Source: Nitrospirota bacterium (GTDB taxonomy: Bacteria > Nitrospirota > 9FT-COMBO-42-15 > HDB-SIOI813). Taken from it: 50,846 bases of DNA. Location of the stretch: NCBI GenBank assembly GCA_020846775.1, contig JADLDG010000001.1, forward strand, positions 1 through 50,846, in the 5' to 3' direction. Of the stretch, positions 1 to 8,867 are shown piece by piece (the first letter of the stretch is position 1; every line of letters starts with the position of its first letter). A program made the position numbers and the translations under genes. The notes under the pieces are model-generated. The model did no database searches and was not told where the DNA came from. It saw only the letters and a list, made by a program, of their open reading frames with translations.

Positions 1-671
1 ATAAGAGATGATGATTCACTCTCATACATCTTAAATAACGTGAACAACATCTCTATGTCTGCCTCTTCAAAATTATACCTGGAAAACTCCACCTCTGTCC
101 TGTGATGGATATCTCCATACGACATTCCATCTGTCCAGACGAGATCGAATACATTGTCCACGCCCTGAAGATACATGGCTATTCGCTCGAGACCATATGT
201 AATCTCAACAGAGACCGGCTCCAGCTCGATCCCTCCAACTTCCTGAAAGTAGGTAAATTGGGTAATTTCCATCCCGTCAAGCCAGACCTCCCACCCAAGT
301 CCCCATGCCCCGAGTGTCGGCGATTCCCAATCGTCTTCAACAAAACGGAAGTCATGCTCATCTTTTTTAAGCCCAAGAGAAGCAAGACTCTGTAAATAGA
401 TATCCTGAATATCATCCGGAACGGGCTTCAGGATAACCTGAAACTGGTAATAGTGCTGGAGGCGGTTGGGGTTCTCACCATACCGGCCGTCAGTCGGCCT
501 CCTCGACGGCTCAACATATGCGACCCTCCAGGGATCAGGCCCCAACACCCTGAAAAATGTAGCGGGATTAAATGTTCCAGCCCCAACTTCAATATCATAA
601 GGCTGTCTGATAACACAGCCCCTGTCGGCCCAAAACCTTTGAAGTGAAAGAATAACGTCCTGAAATTTCAT
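1..671 (-). CDS. glyQ: Glycyl-tRNA synthetase alpha subunit (partial, C-terminus beyond left edge)
   Basis: Charges tRNA-Gly as the alpha chain of the alpha2beta2 bacterial-type GlyRS. The reverse-strand frame stays open from ATG at 671 to the window edge (223 codons). It reads [14 protein letters not shown], then the GlyQ hallmarks [52 protein letters not shown] and [10 protein letters not shown], all class II catalytic-core signatures of the alpha subunit. The start is fixed by the usual N-terminus of the family. There is no Shine-Dalgarno sequence; a near-consensus promoter places the transcript start on the A of the ATG, so the mRNA is probably leaderless. glyS would be expected to the left, outside the window. 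Confidence 0.96.
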   Translation of the reverse strand, partial: MKFQDVILSLQRFWADRGCVIRQPYDIEVGAGTFNPATFFRVLGPDPWRVAYVEPSRRPTDGRYGENPNRLQHYYQFQVILKPVPDDIQDIYLQSLASLGLKKDEHDFRFVEDDWESPTLGAWGLGWEVWLDGMEITQFTYFQEVGGIELEPVSVEITYGLERIAMYLQGVDNVFDLVWTDGMSYGDIHHRTEVEFSRYNFEEADIEMLFTLFKMYESESSSL

Positions 672-677
672 AGATGG

Positions 678-707
678 ATTATAAGGAAATGACCCTTATA
701 CTGTCAA
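678..707 (-). promoter_or_regulatory. Sigma-70 promoter of glyQ
   Basis: On the minus strand TTGACA (702-707), an 18-nt spacer and TATAAT (678-683) match consensus perfectly. The -10 box ends 6 nt before the glyQ ATG, so the predicted +1 coincides with the start codon. The rest of 672-818 shows nothing else recognisable. Confidence 0.8.
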
Positions 708-818
708 GCAAATGCATTAACAAGGGATGTTTCAATTTAAGGAAATGTGACGGATGGAAGGGTTTGCGAAAATAACATCGGAGCCTGCGTTATCCATATA
801 TATTTGACCATTGCTTGA

Positions 819-1082
819 TTACTCATCGGTAATGTCTCGTCTTCCTCCTTGTTGATTTTCCAAAGAAAAATGACTCCCTGTTCCCGGTTTATTCGCAGGC
901 AGCGAGATAATGTAATCCCCAGAGACTTTATTCAGCCTGATATTCCCTTTTGCCACGAGCCTTTCAACTGCTAAAAAAATAAGATTGTAGGAGGCATCAA
1001 TAGAATATTCAAGCCTTGAAAGTGAGATACTTCCATGCTGACTAACAATGTCTTCTATTCTTAACGCAGTTAAATCAATCAT
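819..1082 (-). CDS. Small winged-helix-like hypothetical protein
   Basis: An 87-residue protein from ATG 1082; a GTG at 1175 would add 31 residues of poor protein-like character, so the internal ATG is preferred. The body (IEDIVSQHGSISLSRLEYSI, then FLAVERLVAKGNIRL and a short beta-hairpin GDYIISL) has the helix-helix-helix-wing layout of small winged helix-turn-helix proteins such as DUF2582. That assignment is by pattern only. The C-terminal 20 residues are polar and probably disordered. It is monocistronic, between glyQ and a small membrane protein gene. It could be a DNA-binding regulator, but no target is visible. The AT-rich stretch 1083-1296 holds no further gene. Confidence 0.55.
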   Translation of the reverse strand: MIDLTALRIEDIVSQHGSISLSRLEYSIDASYNLIFLAVERLVAKGNIRLNKVSGDYIISLPANKPGTGSHFSLENQQGGRRDITDE

Positions 1083-1256
1083 ATCGTCCAAATTTACCCC
1101 CCCACAACAAGGCCTTGTCAGGTAAGTTATCGCCTTTTTATAAATATATAGGAGATAGACGGCTGGAACAATCACTCAACTTATGATTATGATGTAATAT
1201 AATTTATTATGATAATGTAGAATTTATTTTACAAAAGTATAGGCATTAGATAATCT

Positions 1257-1286
1257 TTGACGATAAATAGCTTACTCTGATATGAT
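1257..1286 (+). promoter_or_regulatory. Candidate promoter reading towards the ROK kinase operon
   Basis: TTGACG (1257-1262), an 18-nt spacer and TATGAT (1281-1286). It would give a roughly 290-nt leader that runs antisense to the small ORF at 1297-1503. Consensus match only. Confidence 0.3.
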
Positions 1287-1296
1287 TGATAACGTT

Positions 1297-1503
1297 TTAT
1301 TTAAGCATTGTATATAAGGTGTATCCTATGGCAAGCAGTCCGGCAGGCAGATTTATCATTCTTGTGGCTGGCGTCGGACGGGGCGTAAAAAAAGTATCGA
1401 GTCGGAAGGTCTCAGTAATCCTGTTGCTTTTAAAGGCAGCTACGATCAGGACTGCACCGTATAATAAAGTTATTAAATTAAGTATACTGTTTAGGGTGTT
1501 CAT
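1297..1503 (-). CDS. Small two-helix membrane protein, hypothetical
   Basis: A 68-residue protein with hydrophobic segments at about residues 5-23 (ILNLITLLYGAVLIVAA) and 50-66 (INLPAGLLAIGYTLYTML), separated by a polar loop rich in R, T and P. GGAGG sits a few bases before ATG 1503, which supports real translation. The family is not recognised. It is divergent from the ROK kinase gene, with the two starts about 80 nt apart. It could be a small inner-membrane accessory protein; no function is claimed. Confidence 0.55.
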   Translation of the reverse strand: MNTLNSILNLITLLYGAVLIVAAFKSNRITETFRLDTFFTPRPTPATRMINLPAGLLAIGYTLYTMLK

Positions 1504-1580
1504 TCATCCTCCATATGTTTTGTACTGTCAATATATCAGAAACAGGAATAAAATTAAATAAGGGGATGGGTTATTTCCAA

Positions 1581-2552
1581 GTGAAACTAAACAACGATAT
1601 TGTAATAGGTATAGATCTGGGCGGCTCTGCTATTCGTCTGTCAACCGTCATGAGGAGCGGCAGACTACGGCATTCAAGGAGGGTATCCATCTCCTCAAGA
1701 CGTGACAAAAAACATGTCATCTCCTCTATCGCTGCTAACATTAAAGAACTTATACAGATTGAAGAGGGACGCGGCAAAAAGGTAATGGCCATAGGTATAG
1801 GCTCTCCAGGTATAATTGATCTGAAAAGAGGGGTTGTTTTGACCTCACCCAATTTTAAAGATTGGAAAGATGTGCGGCTAAGGGCCATTCTTGAAAGAGA
1901 GTCTAATCTGCCGGTTGTGCTCGATAACGATGCCAATGCAGCAGCATATGGTGAAAAATGGAAGGGGGCTGGACGTAAGGTCAATAGCCTGGTCTGTCTT
2001 ACCATGGGAACAGGTATAGGAGGAGGAATTATTCTTAACGGTGAGATATGGCATGGCGCCGACGGAATGTCAGGTGAAATAGGACACATGACTGTAAACC
2101 CGGATGGACCGCACTGCAATTGCGGAAACAACGGTTGCCTTGAAACATACTCATCTGCTACAGGCATGGTACGGAGTGCTGTGACATCTCTAAACAATGG
2201 GAAAAGGTCTGTTCTTAAAAAACTATCATACGGTGACAACAGCAGTATCACGGCAAAGATGATCTATGAATCAGCTTTAAAGGGTGACAGGCTATCTGTG
2301 GATATACTGGCAGAGGCAGGGAAATATCTCGGCATTGCCATGGCCAATCTCATCAATATTATCAACCCTGAGATGATTGTCCTGGCCGGGGCCGTTGCAG
2401 GAGCATGGGATCTTTTTATGCCCTCGGCAAGGAAGGAAATAAAAAAACGGGCCTTCAAAGTACTTGCAGAGAGGACCAAAATAGTTCGAGGTAAACTAAT
2501 AGATACAGCCGGCATAGTGGGAGCGGCAGGTCTGGCGCTAAAGCAGCTATGA
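1581..2552 (+). CDS. ROK-family sugar kinase (glucokinase-like)
   Basis: A cytoplasmic ATP-dependent sugar kinase of 323 residues. It has the N-terminal phosphate motif GIDLGGSAIRLS, the sugar-binding/catalytic DNDANAAAYGE, the phosphate-2 motif TMGTGIGGGII, EIGHMTV, and the ROK zinc-type motif CNCGNNGCLE. There is no N-terminal HTH, so it is an enzyme rather than a ROK repressor; glucose is the likely but unproven substrate. GTG 1581 is preferred: it has GGGGATGGG about 10 nt upstream, whereas ATG 1566 sits directly on that G-run and ATG 1515 adds non-conserved sequence. The start region resembles the repeat-derived start modules seen before lpxD and waaF. The stop overlaps the start of the next gene by 4 nt. 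Confidence 0.87.
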   Translation: MKLNNDIVIGIDLGGSAIRLSTVMRSGRLRHSRRVSISSRRDKKHVISSIAANIKELIQIEEGRGKKVMAIGIGSPGIIDLKRGVVLTSPNFKDWKDVRLRAILERESNLPVVLDNDANAAAYGEKWKGAGRKVNSLVCLTMGTGIGGGIILNGEIWHGADGMSGEIGHMTVNPDGPHCNCGNNGCLETYSSATGMVRSAVTSLNNGKRSVLKKLSYGDNSSITAKMIYESALKGDRLSVDILAEAGKYLGIAMANLINIINPEMIVLAGAVAGAWDLFMPSARKEIKKRAFKVLAERTKIVRGKLIDTAGIVGAAGLALKQL

Positions 2553-3337
2553 ATAAATATTTTTCTCTTTTCCATATAAACTGGCAGAACTCACTCCAGT
2601 ACAGGTTTTCACTTGTGGTCTATATAGGCGGATACTCCATCTATATAGGCGTGCTCCTATACCTTTGGTCCGCCATATACAGCGAAGGCCAGTCGGTAGG
2701 AAACTATACACTATCCCAGCTCACAACTTATTATATCCTTCAGCTTATGATCAACTCTATCATCTTCTCTTATGTAAGCTGGGATGTCATAGATAATATA
2801 AAGACGGGAAACTTTTCAAACTTTCTCACAAAACCGCTTGATTACTATATGTACTGGTTCACTATAAACATATCAGGCAAGATGCTTGAGTCAGTTTTCA
2901 TCATCATCACGGCAGGCATAGTCTCTTTTTTTGTCAGCGATTACGTCTCTTTACCTCCTCACCTTAGCTCCCTTATCTACTTTCTGATCTCAATAATCCT
3001 TGGGATAATCCTTGCATTTGAGATGGACTTTTGCATCGGCATGATCACCTTCTGGCTGACACAAGTGCGGACATTTAAATACATGCTCCAGACCATGATA
3101 CTCTTTTTTGCAGGGGCAATGCTTCCGCTTGACCTGTTCCCGCCACTCCTTACTAAGATTGCAGATTTCCTTCCCTTCAGATATCTCGTATACTTTCCTA
3201 TCAGCATATACCTTGGAAAGATTGTGAATCCACTCCCCTCTTTCGCAATATTGATAGTCTGGATTATACTATTCTTAGGCCTCTCCCGTATCCTTCTGAT
3301 CAGGGGAATAAAGAGATATGAGGCAGTGGGTGCTTGA
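2549..3337 (+). CDS. ABC-2 type exporter permease (COG4587/COG3694 type)
   Basis: A 262-residue inner-membrane protein with about six transmembrane helices and a short cytoplasmic N-terminus containing an amphipathic segment. The segment around WDVIDNIKTGNFSNFLTKPL is the characteristic cytoplasmic loop (G-x-F-x-x-x-L-x-x-P) shared by the permeases that accompany COG4586 ATPases. It starts inside the end of the ROK kinase gene (ATGA overlap) and abuts the second permease, so the three exporter genes form one transcriptional unit. The substrate is unknown. Confidence 0.85.
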   Translation: MNKYFSLFHINWQNSLQYRFSLVVYIGGYSIYIGVLLYLWSAIYSEGQSVGNYTLSQLTTYYILQLMINSIIFSYVSWDVIDNIKTGNFSNFLTKPLDYYMYWFTINISGKMLESVFIIITAGIVSFFVSDYVSLPPHLSSLIYFLISIILGIILAFEMDFCIGMITFWLTQVRTFKYMLQTMILFFAGAMLPLDLFPPLLTKIADFLPFRYLVYFPISIYLGKIVNPLPSFAILIVWIILFLGLSRILLIRGIKRYEAVGA

Positions 3338-4138
3338 ATGATAAGGGTATTAACCCGTTACATGCGGCTTTATAAGGCTTTCTTCTACCAGTGTCTCAAG
3401 GAAGACATGATCTACAGGTCCAACTTCCTGACACTGGTCATTATGGACATAGGGTTCGTTTGCGTGAGTCTCGTCCTTTTCAAGGTAATTTATGGTCATG
3501 TAAACACAATTGCCGGATGGACTTTTAATCAGTCTGTAATACTGATTGGAACCGTCGGGATTGTGAGGGAGATGGCGTATCTAACCTTCAGACGCGGATT
3601 TTTAGAGTTGGGAAACCACATACGTACAGGCACCTTTGATATGTTTATGGTAAGACCGATTGCATCGGGCATCCATCTGGGCATGAGGCATCTCTCCATT
3701 TCAGAAAGCTTTGGTGAAGGGATGATGGGGATTGCCCTTGTTATATTCGGGTTCGTTCATATTGACAACTGGAGCTGGGTAGTCTTCCCGCTTTATATAA
3801 TGTTCCTGTTAAACTCACTAATGATATATTACGGATTCAGCCTGATTATTAACAGCATTGTATTCTGGGTAGTGAAGTCACAGGAGTTAAATACAGTTGT
3901 CTATTTTTTCATGGAGACTTCGAGATATCCGGGAGACATCTACCGGGGGATAGGCAAGGTGATATTCACTTTCATTGTACCGATAGGAATCATCGCTACA
4001 GTGCCGGCATCGGTGCTGACAGGGCGTTTAGGATTCAATTTCGCAATCCTGTCGCTTGTCATAGGGATATCGTTCCTATGTACGGGATTGTTTGTGTGGA
4101 AGATGAGCATCGAACATTATTCTTCAGCCAGCGGGTAA
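3338..4138 (+). CDS. ABC-2 type exporter permease, second subunit
   Basis: A 266-residue membrane protein with about six helices. The loop RGFLELGNHIRTGTFDMFMV repeats the G-x-F-x-x-x-(L/M)-x-(R/K)-P pattern of its neighbour, followed by RPIA. The two permeases are paralogous and presumably form a heterodimer. ATG 3338 follows the preceding stop directly, and the stop is 1 nt from the ATPase start, indicating tight translational coupling. Confidence 0.85.
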   Translation: MIRVLTRYMRLYKAFFYQCLKEDMIYRSNFLTLVIMDIGFVCVSLVLFKVIYGHVNTIAGWTFNQSVILIGTVGIVREMAYLTFRRGFLELGNHIRTGTFDMFMVRPIASGIHLGMRHLSISESFGEGMMGIALVIFGFVHIDNWSWVVFPLYIMFLLNSLMIYYGFSLIINSIVFWVVKSQELNTVVYFFMETSRYPGDIYRGIGKVIFTFIVPIGIIATVPASVLTGRLGFNFAILSLVIGISFLCTGLFVWKMSIEHYSSASG

Positions 4139-4139
4139 A

Positions 4140-5114
4140 ATGCCAAATTCAATATATGTTAAAGAGCTCCGCAAGTCCTACGACTATTTCAAAAAAGAGC
4201 CTGGCCTGACAGGCTCCCTCAAGAGTCTTTTCTGGAGGGAAAAGCTCTATAATGAGGCTTTGAAAGGAATATCTTTTGAAATCGCTGAAGGAGAGCTTGT
4301 AGGATTCTTAGGCCCTAATGGCGCCGGCAAGACAACTACACTCAAAATACTATCGGGCATACTCTACCCGTCGGGCGGAAACGCCTCAGTCCTCGGTCAT
4401 ATACCCTGGAAAAGGGAGCCGTCTTATCAGAAACAATTCTCTATTGTGATGGGTCAGAAAAACCAGCTCTGGTGGGACCTGCCTGCACAGGAGTCATTCA
4501 CACTGAACAGGGAAATCTACGAGGTTGACCAGACGACATACAACCGAAATCTTTCGGAGCTGACAGAGATGTTTGACATCAAAGACCTGCTGGATGTACC
4601 GGTAAGAAAACTGTCCATGGGCCAGAGGATGAAGTGCGAGCTTGTTGCAGCCCTCCTCCACTCCCCTAAAGTACTGTTTCTCGATGAACCTTCTATAGGT
4701 CTTGATATAATTTCTCAGGACAAGATTATAAATTATATTGAAGAATATAACAGTCTTAAGAAAACAACGGTCCTGCTGACGAGCCATTATATGAGGGATG
4801 TAGAGAGGCTGTGTAAAAGGGTTATAGTCATTAATCATGGAGCTATAATATATGACGGTTCTGTTAAAGACCTGATGACAACATATGCAGACCACAAGAT
4901 AATAAGACTGCGCTTCTCCTCAGAGTTTGCAGAAAGTGTCCTCGAAAAATATGGAGAGGTACTGGAGAGAGACAGGCTGAATGCAGTATTGAAGACAGAA
5001 CGGAACACAATCGCATTGGCCACTTCAAGGATACTTAATGACCTGCCTGTAGACGACCTGTCTGTGGAGGACGTTGAAATTGAAGATGTTATAAAGAAGA
5101 TCTTTGCAGGATAG
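4140..5114 (+). CDS. ABC exporter ATP-binding protein (COG4586 family)
   Basis: The ATPase energising the two upstream permeases, 324 residues. It shows Walker A GPNGAGKTT (about residue 59), Q-loop near VMGQKNQLWWD, signature LSMGQRMK (about residue 158), Walker B VLFLDEPSIGLD and switch His in LTSHYMRD. The long N-terminal lead-in (YFKKEPGLTGSLKSLF) before the Walker A motif is typical of COG4586 members, as is the extra C-terminal domain after residue 235. The exported substrate cannot be told from sequence. It is last gene of the kinase-exporter unit. Confidence 0.9.
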   Translation: MPNSIYVKELRKSYDYFKKEPGLTGSLKSLFWREKLYNEALKGISFEIAEGELVGFLGPNGAGKTTTLKILSGILYPSGGNASVLGHIPWKREPSYQKQFSIVMGQKNQLWWDLPAQESFTLNREIYEVDQTTYNRNLSELTEMFDIKDLLDVPVRKLSMGQRMKCELVAALLHSPKVLFLDEPSIGLDIISQDKIINYIEEYNSLKKTTVLLTSHYMRDVERLCKRVIVINHGAIIYDGSVKDLMTTYADHKIIRLRFSSEFAESVLEKYGEVLERDRLNAVLKTERNTIALATSRILNDLPVDDLSVEDVEIEDVIKKIFAG

Positions 5115-5164
5115 GCAAAACTGTATGATCAAGGGCTTGACAATAAACGGGTTGTTCATTTAAT

Positions 5165-5440
5165 ATGACGTACATAATGGACAGATCAGATGAAAGGCTC
5201 AGAGAACTAATGAGGTCGCTCGCTGATACAATAGGTGAGGTTGTTAACGATAACGATGAGATAAGGAATACTCTGGCAATGATGGAACAGGAAGGCTATC
5301 CTGTTGACATGATAGTAGCCTCAATTACAATGATAACAGCATCAGACAGTGATGCATCAACAGAGGCCGATGAAGATCTGAGCAGCTTCGACAAATCGTT
5401 TCTTAAGAAGATTCACGTCAGACTCGGAGACAGTCAATAG
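5165..5440 (+). CDS. Hypothetical acidic protein, 91 aa
   Basis: Not recognised. It is a small soluble protein, mostly helical, with charged segments (DERLRELMRSLADTIGEVV) and an acidic middle (ASTEADEDLSS). There is no signal peptide or membrane segment. A second in-frame ATG at 5177 is an equally plausible start because neither has a strong Shine-Dalgarno sequence. It lies 50 nt after the ABC ATPase on the same strand and could be co-transcribed. Confidence 0.55.
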   Translation: MTYIMDRSDERLRELMRSLADTIGEVVNDNDEIRNTLAMMEQEGYPVDMIVASITMITASDSDASTEADEDLSSFDKSFLKKIHVRLGDSQ

Positions 5441-5485
5441 AAAAACCGTGAATAAATTCAATCAATTCAGCTTATATCGCTGAAT

Positions 5486-5669
5486 ATACGCTCAAAATGG
5501 GTCAGGTGCAAGGAAGGCCAAGACAGGACATAATAGCATTGACTTTATGCTCAAAACAGGTCATATGCAAGGAAGAACAGAATATATGAGTTGAGGCGTA
5601 CCTTACGGTACATTGAAACTCATATATTCTGTTCTGACGCCGCAGATGGTCCATTTTCAGCGTAAAGTC
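5486..5669. repeat. Long imperfect palindrome plus an extra half-copy (REP/MITE-like family A)
   Basis: Positions 5541-5604 and 5609-5669 are inverted repeats of about 60 nt, centred on a short loop (GTACC-TTAC-GGTAC), and both ends read GACTTTA/TAAAGTC. An extra left-arm copy (CGCTCAAAATGGGTCAGGTG) lies at 5486-5516. The core CTCAAAAnnnnnCAnnTGCAAGGA recurs at 44490-44514. The right end stops 3 nt before the tRNA-Phe gene. No ORF is encoded, so it resembles a non-autonomous palindromic element. Confidence 0.8.
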
Positions 5670-5672
5670 CGT

Positions 5673-5748
5673 GGGCTCTTAGCTCAGTCGGTAGAGCAGA
5701 GGCCTGAAAAGCCTCGTGTCCGCAGTTCAATTCTGCGAGAGCCCACCA
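5673..5748 (+). tRNA. tRNA-Phe (anticodon GAA)
   Basis: A 76-nt cloverleaf. Acceptor arms GGGCTCT/AGAGCCC pair fully, the D-arm is TAGCTCAGTCGGTAGAGCA, and the anticodon stem GAGGC/GCCTC encloses loop CTGAAAA, giving anticodon GAA. The T-arm is CGCAGTTCAATTCTGCG. Discriminator A and CCA are encoded. It lies immediately right of a long palindromic repeat. Confidence 0.97.
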
Positions 5749-5860
5749 AATTCTACAACTTCAAAATACACCCTGACTTAATTTTCATGATTCCTTGTGA
5801 TGCATTTTCGTGCCTGGTCATCATAAAATAGTCGCTGTTCTTCGCCCCCTCATATATTCT

Positions 5861-5889
5861 TTGCACATTCGTCATAGAAATGCTATTAT
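5861..5889 (+). promoter_or_regulatory. Promoter of the bamA-lpx-LPS cluster
   Basis: TTGCAC (5861-5866), a 17-nt spacer ending in TGC, then TATTAT (5884-5889), i.e. a good -35 and an extended -10. It places the start about 25 nt before bamA. No terminator or stronger promoter is seen between here and lpxB, so this may drive much of the cluster. Confidence 0.6.
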
Positions 5890-5918
5890 TTTTCGTTTCT
5901 TGAAAGGTATTTAATAAT

Positions 5919-8189
5919 ATGATCTACCGTCTTAACACTTTCTTAATCGTACTTATATGCTTTATTTCGACATGTTTCCTCTTTCCCACACTGTGTCATG
6001 CAGAGGTTGAATCACATATAAATCAGATTGAGATAAGTGGCAACAGGCGAATAGAGACTTCAACTATCCTTTCAAAGATTAGAGAAAAGGCCGGTGACAT
6101 TTATTCTGCGGATTCGGTACGGGAAGATATCAAAGTACTCTACGACACAGACTACTTTGATGATATAAGGGTGGAGACCGAGGCATCTGAAGATGGCATC
6201 AAATTGATATATCATGTAAAAGAAAGACCAATACTTAAGGATGTAAAATATGAAGGCAATGATAAAATAACTACTGAAAGGCTGAAGGAAAAGGCTTCCT
6301 TTATTACTGGGGTCCCTGTAAGTCAAAAACAGGTAAAAGAAAATGTTGAGCGACTGAGAGAGCTATACCGGGAAGATGGCTACTATGAAGCGACAATAAT
6401 ACCTGTTGTTAACAAGATATCAGAGGATACTGTTTCAGTCACATACTATATTAAAGAGGGCAGAAAGATAAAGATTAAAGAAGTTCGTGTTGCCGGAGCT
6501 GCAAAGATATCCGAATCAAGCCTCATAAAAGTCATAAACACAAAAAAATACAATCTGCTGACATCATGGATTACAGACACAGGTATCTTCAAAGAGGTTG
6601 AGGCCCAGAATGATGTAGACAGGATACGTGACTACTATCTGGACCGGGGTTATGTACAGGCGCAGGTAAGCGGGCCGGAAATAGAGGTAATTGAAGGCGG
6701 AAAATGGATGAGAATCACCTTCGATGTCACAGAGGGAGAACAATTCCGAATCAGGGGGATTGATTTTAAGGGTAATGACATCTTTACAAGGGATAATATA
6801 GAATCCAGGACCAGCCTTCGAAAGGGTATGATCTTCAGCAGGAAGACTTTGCGTGAAGATATGGGAATGATAACTGACATGTATGGTGAAAAGGGGTATG
6901 CCTTTGCGAACGTGTCACCTGACATCAGGCCGGATGATCATTCTCATGAGATTGATATAACCTTCAATATAGACAAGGGAGAGAAAATAAAGGTCAGGAA
7001 GATTAATATAAGCGGCAACGAAAAGACAAGGGACAAGGTAATACGGCGGGAATTAAGATTGAGTGAGCAGGACTATCTTAATACAAGTGCGCTCAGAAGG
7101 AGTTTTCAGCGTATAAACAACCTGAACTTCTTTGAGAATGTTGAGATTGTGCCTGATACGGTCAGTAAGGATATGGTTGACCTTAATGTGAGGGTCAAGG
7201 AAAAACCAACCGGGGCATTCAGCGTGGGAGGCGGTTACAGTTCAGTATATGGACTGGTTGGGATGCTGGATGTGACCGAAGGCAACCTCTTTGGAAAGGG
7301 TGAACTCCTTAAAGCCAAAGGGGAGTTTGGAGAACTCAGGACAAGCTATAATATCACATTCAGGGAACCGTGGTTTATGGACACACCTACTTCCGTCACG
7401 ACCAATCTGTTTGATACAGTCAACACATACGATTCATATGACGTTAACAGCAGGGGCGGTAACATAGGAGTCGGCCGCTCTTTCGGAGAATACTGGAGCG
7501 GAGGCATAACATACGGAATACAGAATATTACAGTAAGCGGTACCCCGCCATCCGGTATTAATGATGGCACGACGACTACCGGAAGCATCACAACTTCAGC
7601 TACAAGGGATACGAGGGACAACTACTGGGACCCGCGTTCCGGCAATAAGAATAACATATCTATAGAATATGCAGACAAAATCTTCGGCGGCAGCAATATC
7701 TTTGTGAAGTATATCCTTGACACAACGTGGTATTATCCTATGCCCCTCGACACAGCAATAATGTTCCATGGCAGATATGGAGAAGGAAGAGGATTCAGGG
7801 GAGTAGACCTTCCTGCCAATGAAAAGTTCTATGTCGGGGGCATATATTCAGTGAGGGGTTTTGATTATGGCAAGGCCACAACTAAATCCACAATCGACCC
7901 TGTAACTAATGATCTTTTAGGAGCTGACAAGGAACTTATATTTAATTTAGAATATGTTGTGCCCTTGGTTAAAGATGCAAAAATTAACGGGGTGTTGTTT
8001 TATGATGCTGGTTCAGGTTTCGGGAAAGATGACTCCATCACCATGTCTGACATCAGGACAAGCGCAGGCGGAGGTTTCAGGTGGTTCTCACCTATTGGCC
8101 CATTACGCCTTGAATGGGGATACAACCTCGATCCGAGACCAGGCGAGCGGCAGAGCATCTGGGAATTTTCTATAGGAACTTTGTTTTAA
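5919..8189 (+). CDS. bamA: Outer-membrane assembly factor BamA (Omp85)
   Basis: Inserts beta-barrel proteins into the outer membrane. The 756-residue precursor has a Sec signal peptide (residues 1-29, cleavage near CHA-EVE). Five POTRA domains follow at roughly 33-100, 101-180, 183-270, 273-350 and 353-428, recognisable by repeated G-N-x-x-x-x-x-x-x-(I/L) openings such as EISGNRRIETS, FKGNDIFTRD and ISGNEKTRDK. The barrel from about 450 contains the loop-6 type motif VRGFDYG and ends in SIGTLF, with the terminal Phe of a beta-signal. It is first in the lipid A cluster, followed by skp, the widespread bamA-skp-lpxD-fabZ-lpxA order. Confidence 0.97.
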   Translation: MIYRLNTFLIVLICFISTCFLFPTLCHAEVESHINQIEISGNRRIETSTILSKIREKAGDIYSADSVREDIKVLYDTDYFDDIRVETEASEDGIKLIYHVKERPILKDVKYEGNDKITTERLKEKASFITGVPVSQKQVKENVERLRELYREDGYYEATIIPVVNKISEDTVSVTYYIKEGRKIKIKEVRVAGAAKISESSLIKVINTKKYNLLTSWITDTGIFKEVEAQNDVDRIRDYYLDRGYVQAQVSGPEIEVIEGGKWMRITFDVTEGEQFRIRGIDFKGNDIFTRDNIESRTSLRKGMIFSRKTLREDMGMITDMYGEKGYAFANVSPDIRPDDHSHEIDITFNIDKGEKIKVRKINISGNEKTRDKVIRRELRLSEQDYLNTSALRRSFQRINNLNFFENVEIVPDTVSKDMVDLNVRVKEKPTGAFSVGGGYSSVYGLVGMLDVTEGNLFGKGELLKAKGEFGELRTSYNITFREPWFMDTPTSVTTNLFDTVNTYDSYDVNSRGGNIGVGRSFGEYWSGGITYGIQNITVSGTPPSGINDGTTTTGSITTSATRDTRDNYWDPRSGNKNNISIEYADKIFGGSNIFVKYILDTTWYYPMPLDTAIMFHGRYGEGRGFRGVDLPANEKFYVGGIYSVRGFDYGKATTKSTIDPVTNDLLGADKELIFNLEYVVPLVKDAKINGVLFYDAGSGFGKDDSITMSDIRTSAGGGFRWFSPIGPLRLEWGYNLDPRPGERQSIWEFSIGTLF

Positions 8190-8248
8190 TATGGGGGGTC
8201 AGGGGGGATTTGAAAGGTTATTTCTAATGAATGAAAGGAGAATATAAA

Positions 8249-8806
8249 ATGAAGCTCAGTAACAAAATGTTGTATGCAGTAATTACAGGTCTCTTCCTTG
8301 CGATGTATACCGTTATGCCGGTCATGGCTGAGGACATGAAAGTCGGCTTCATAGACGCGCAAAAGGTCCTGGATGAGAGTTTAAGGGGCAAACAGGTCAA
8401 AGACCAGCTTAACGAATATGTCCAGAGCCGGCAGAAGATCGTTGATATAGAAGAATCAGAACTCAAAAATCTTCAGGATGAGATGACTAAGCAGGGTGCC
8501 GTCCTGAGTCCGTCGGCAAAGCAGGAAAAGGAAGACCTGTTCCAGAGAAAATTCATGGACTATCAGAAAAAGGTTTCAGAATTACAAAAAGAAATTCAGC
8601 AGAGAAGAACCGATAAACTCGACGAATTTAATATTGAATTGAGAAAGATAGCAAAAAGCCTGGGAGAAAAAGAAGGCTATTCCATGATCCTGACAAACCT
8701 TGATGTAGACATCATTATTTATGCAATGCCATCCCTTAATCTGACTGAAAGTGTGATAAAGGAACTTGATAAGGGACTGACTAATGAAAAAGAGAACAAG
8801 AAGTAG
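8249..8806 (+). CDS. skp: Periplasmic chaperone Skp/OmpH family
   Basis: Periplasmic holdase delivering unfolded outer-membrane proteins to BamA. The 185-residue precursor has a signal peptide ending near VMA-EDM. The mature part begins KVGFIDAQKVLDES, then runs into a long charged coiled coil (about residues 55-125, rich in Q, K, E) and the conserved C-terminal strand YSMILTN. ATG 8249 is chosen over 8231 because AAAGGAGAA lies 8 nt upstream of it and the signal peptide then starts correctly (MKLSNKM). It sits between bamA and lpxD. Confidence 0.92.
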   Translation: MKLSNKMLYAVITGLFLAMYTVMPVMAEDMKVGFIDAQKVLDESLRGKQVKDQLNEYVQSRQKIVDIEESELKNLQDEMTKQGAVLSPSAKQEKEDLFQRKFMDYQKKVSELQKEIQQRRTDKLDEFNIELRKIAKSLGEKEGYSMILTNLDVDIIIYAMPSLNLTESVIKELDKGLTNEKENKK

Positions 8807-8867
8807 GGACAGGCCTGTCCTGAGAGAAATCGAAAGAGTGGGGATGGGTTAAAAAGGGTATTATCGA

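Noticed and set aside
1571-2251. A 226-codon leftward open frame opposite the ROK kinase
   Set aside because: Antisense shadow; the opposite strand has complete ROK motifs.
5749-5860. Terminator after tRNA-Phe
   Set aside because: No stem-loop with a T-run is visible between the tRNA and the bamA promoter.
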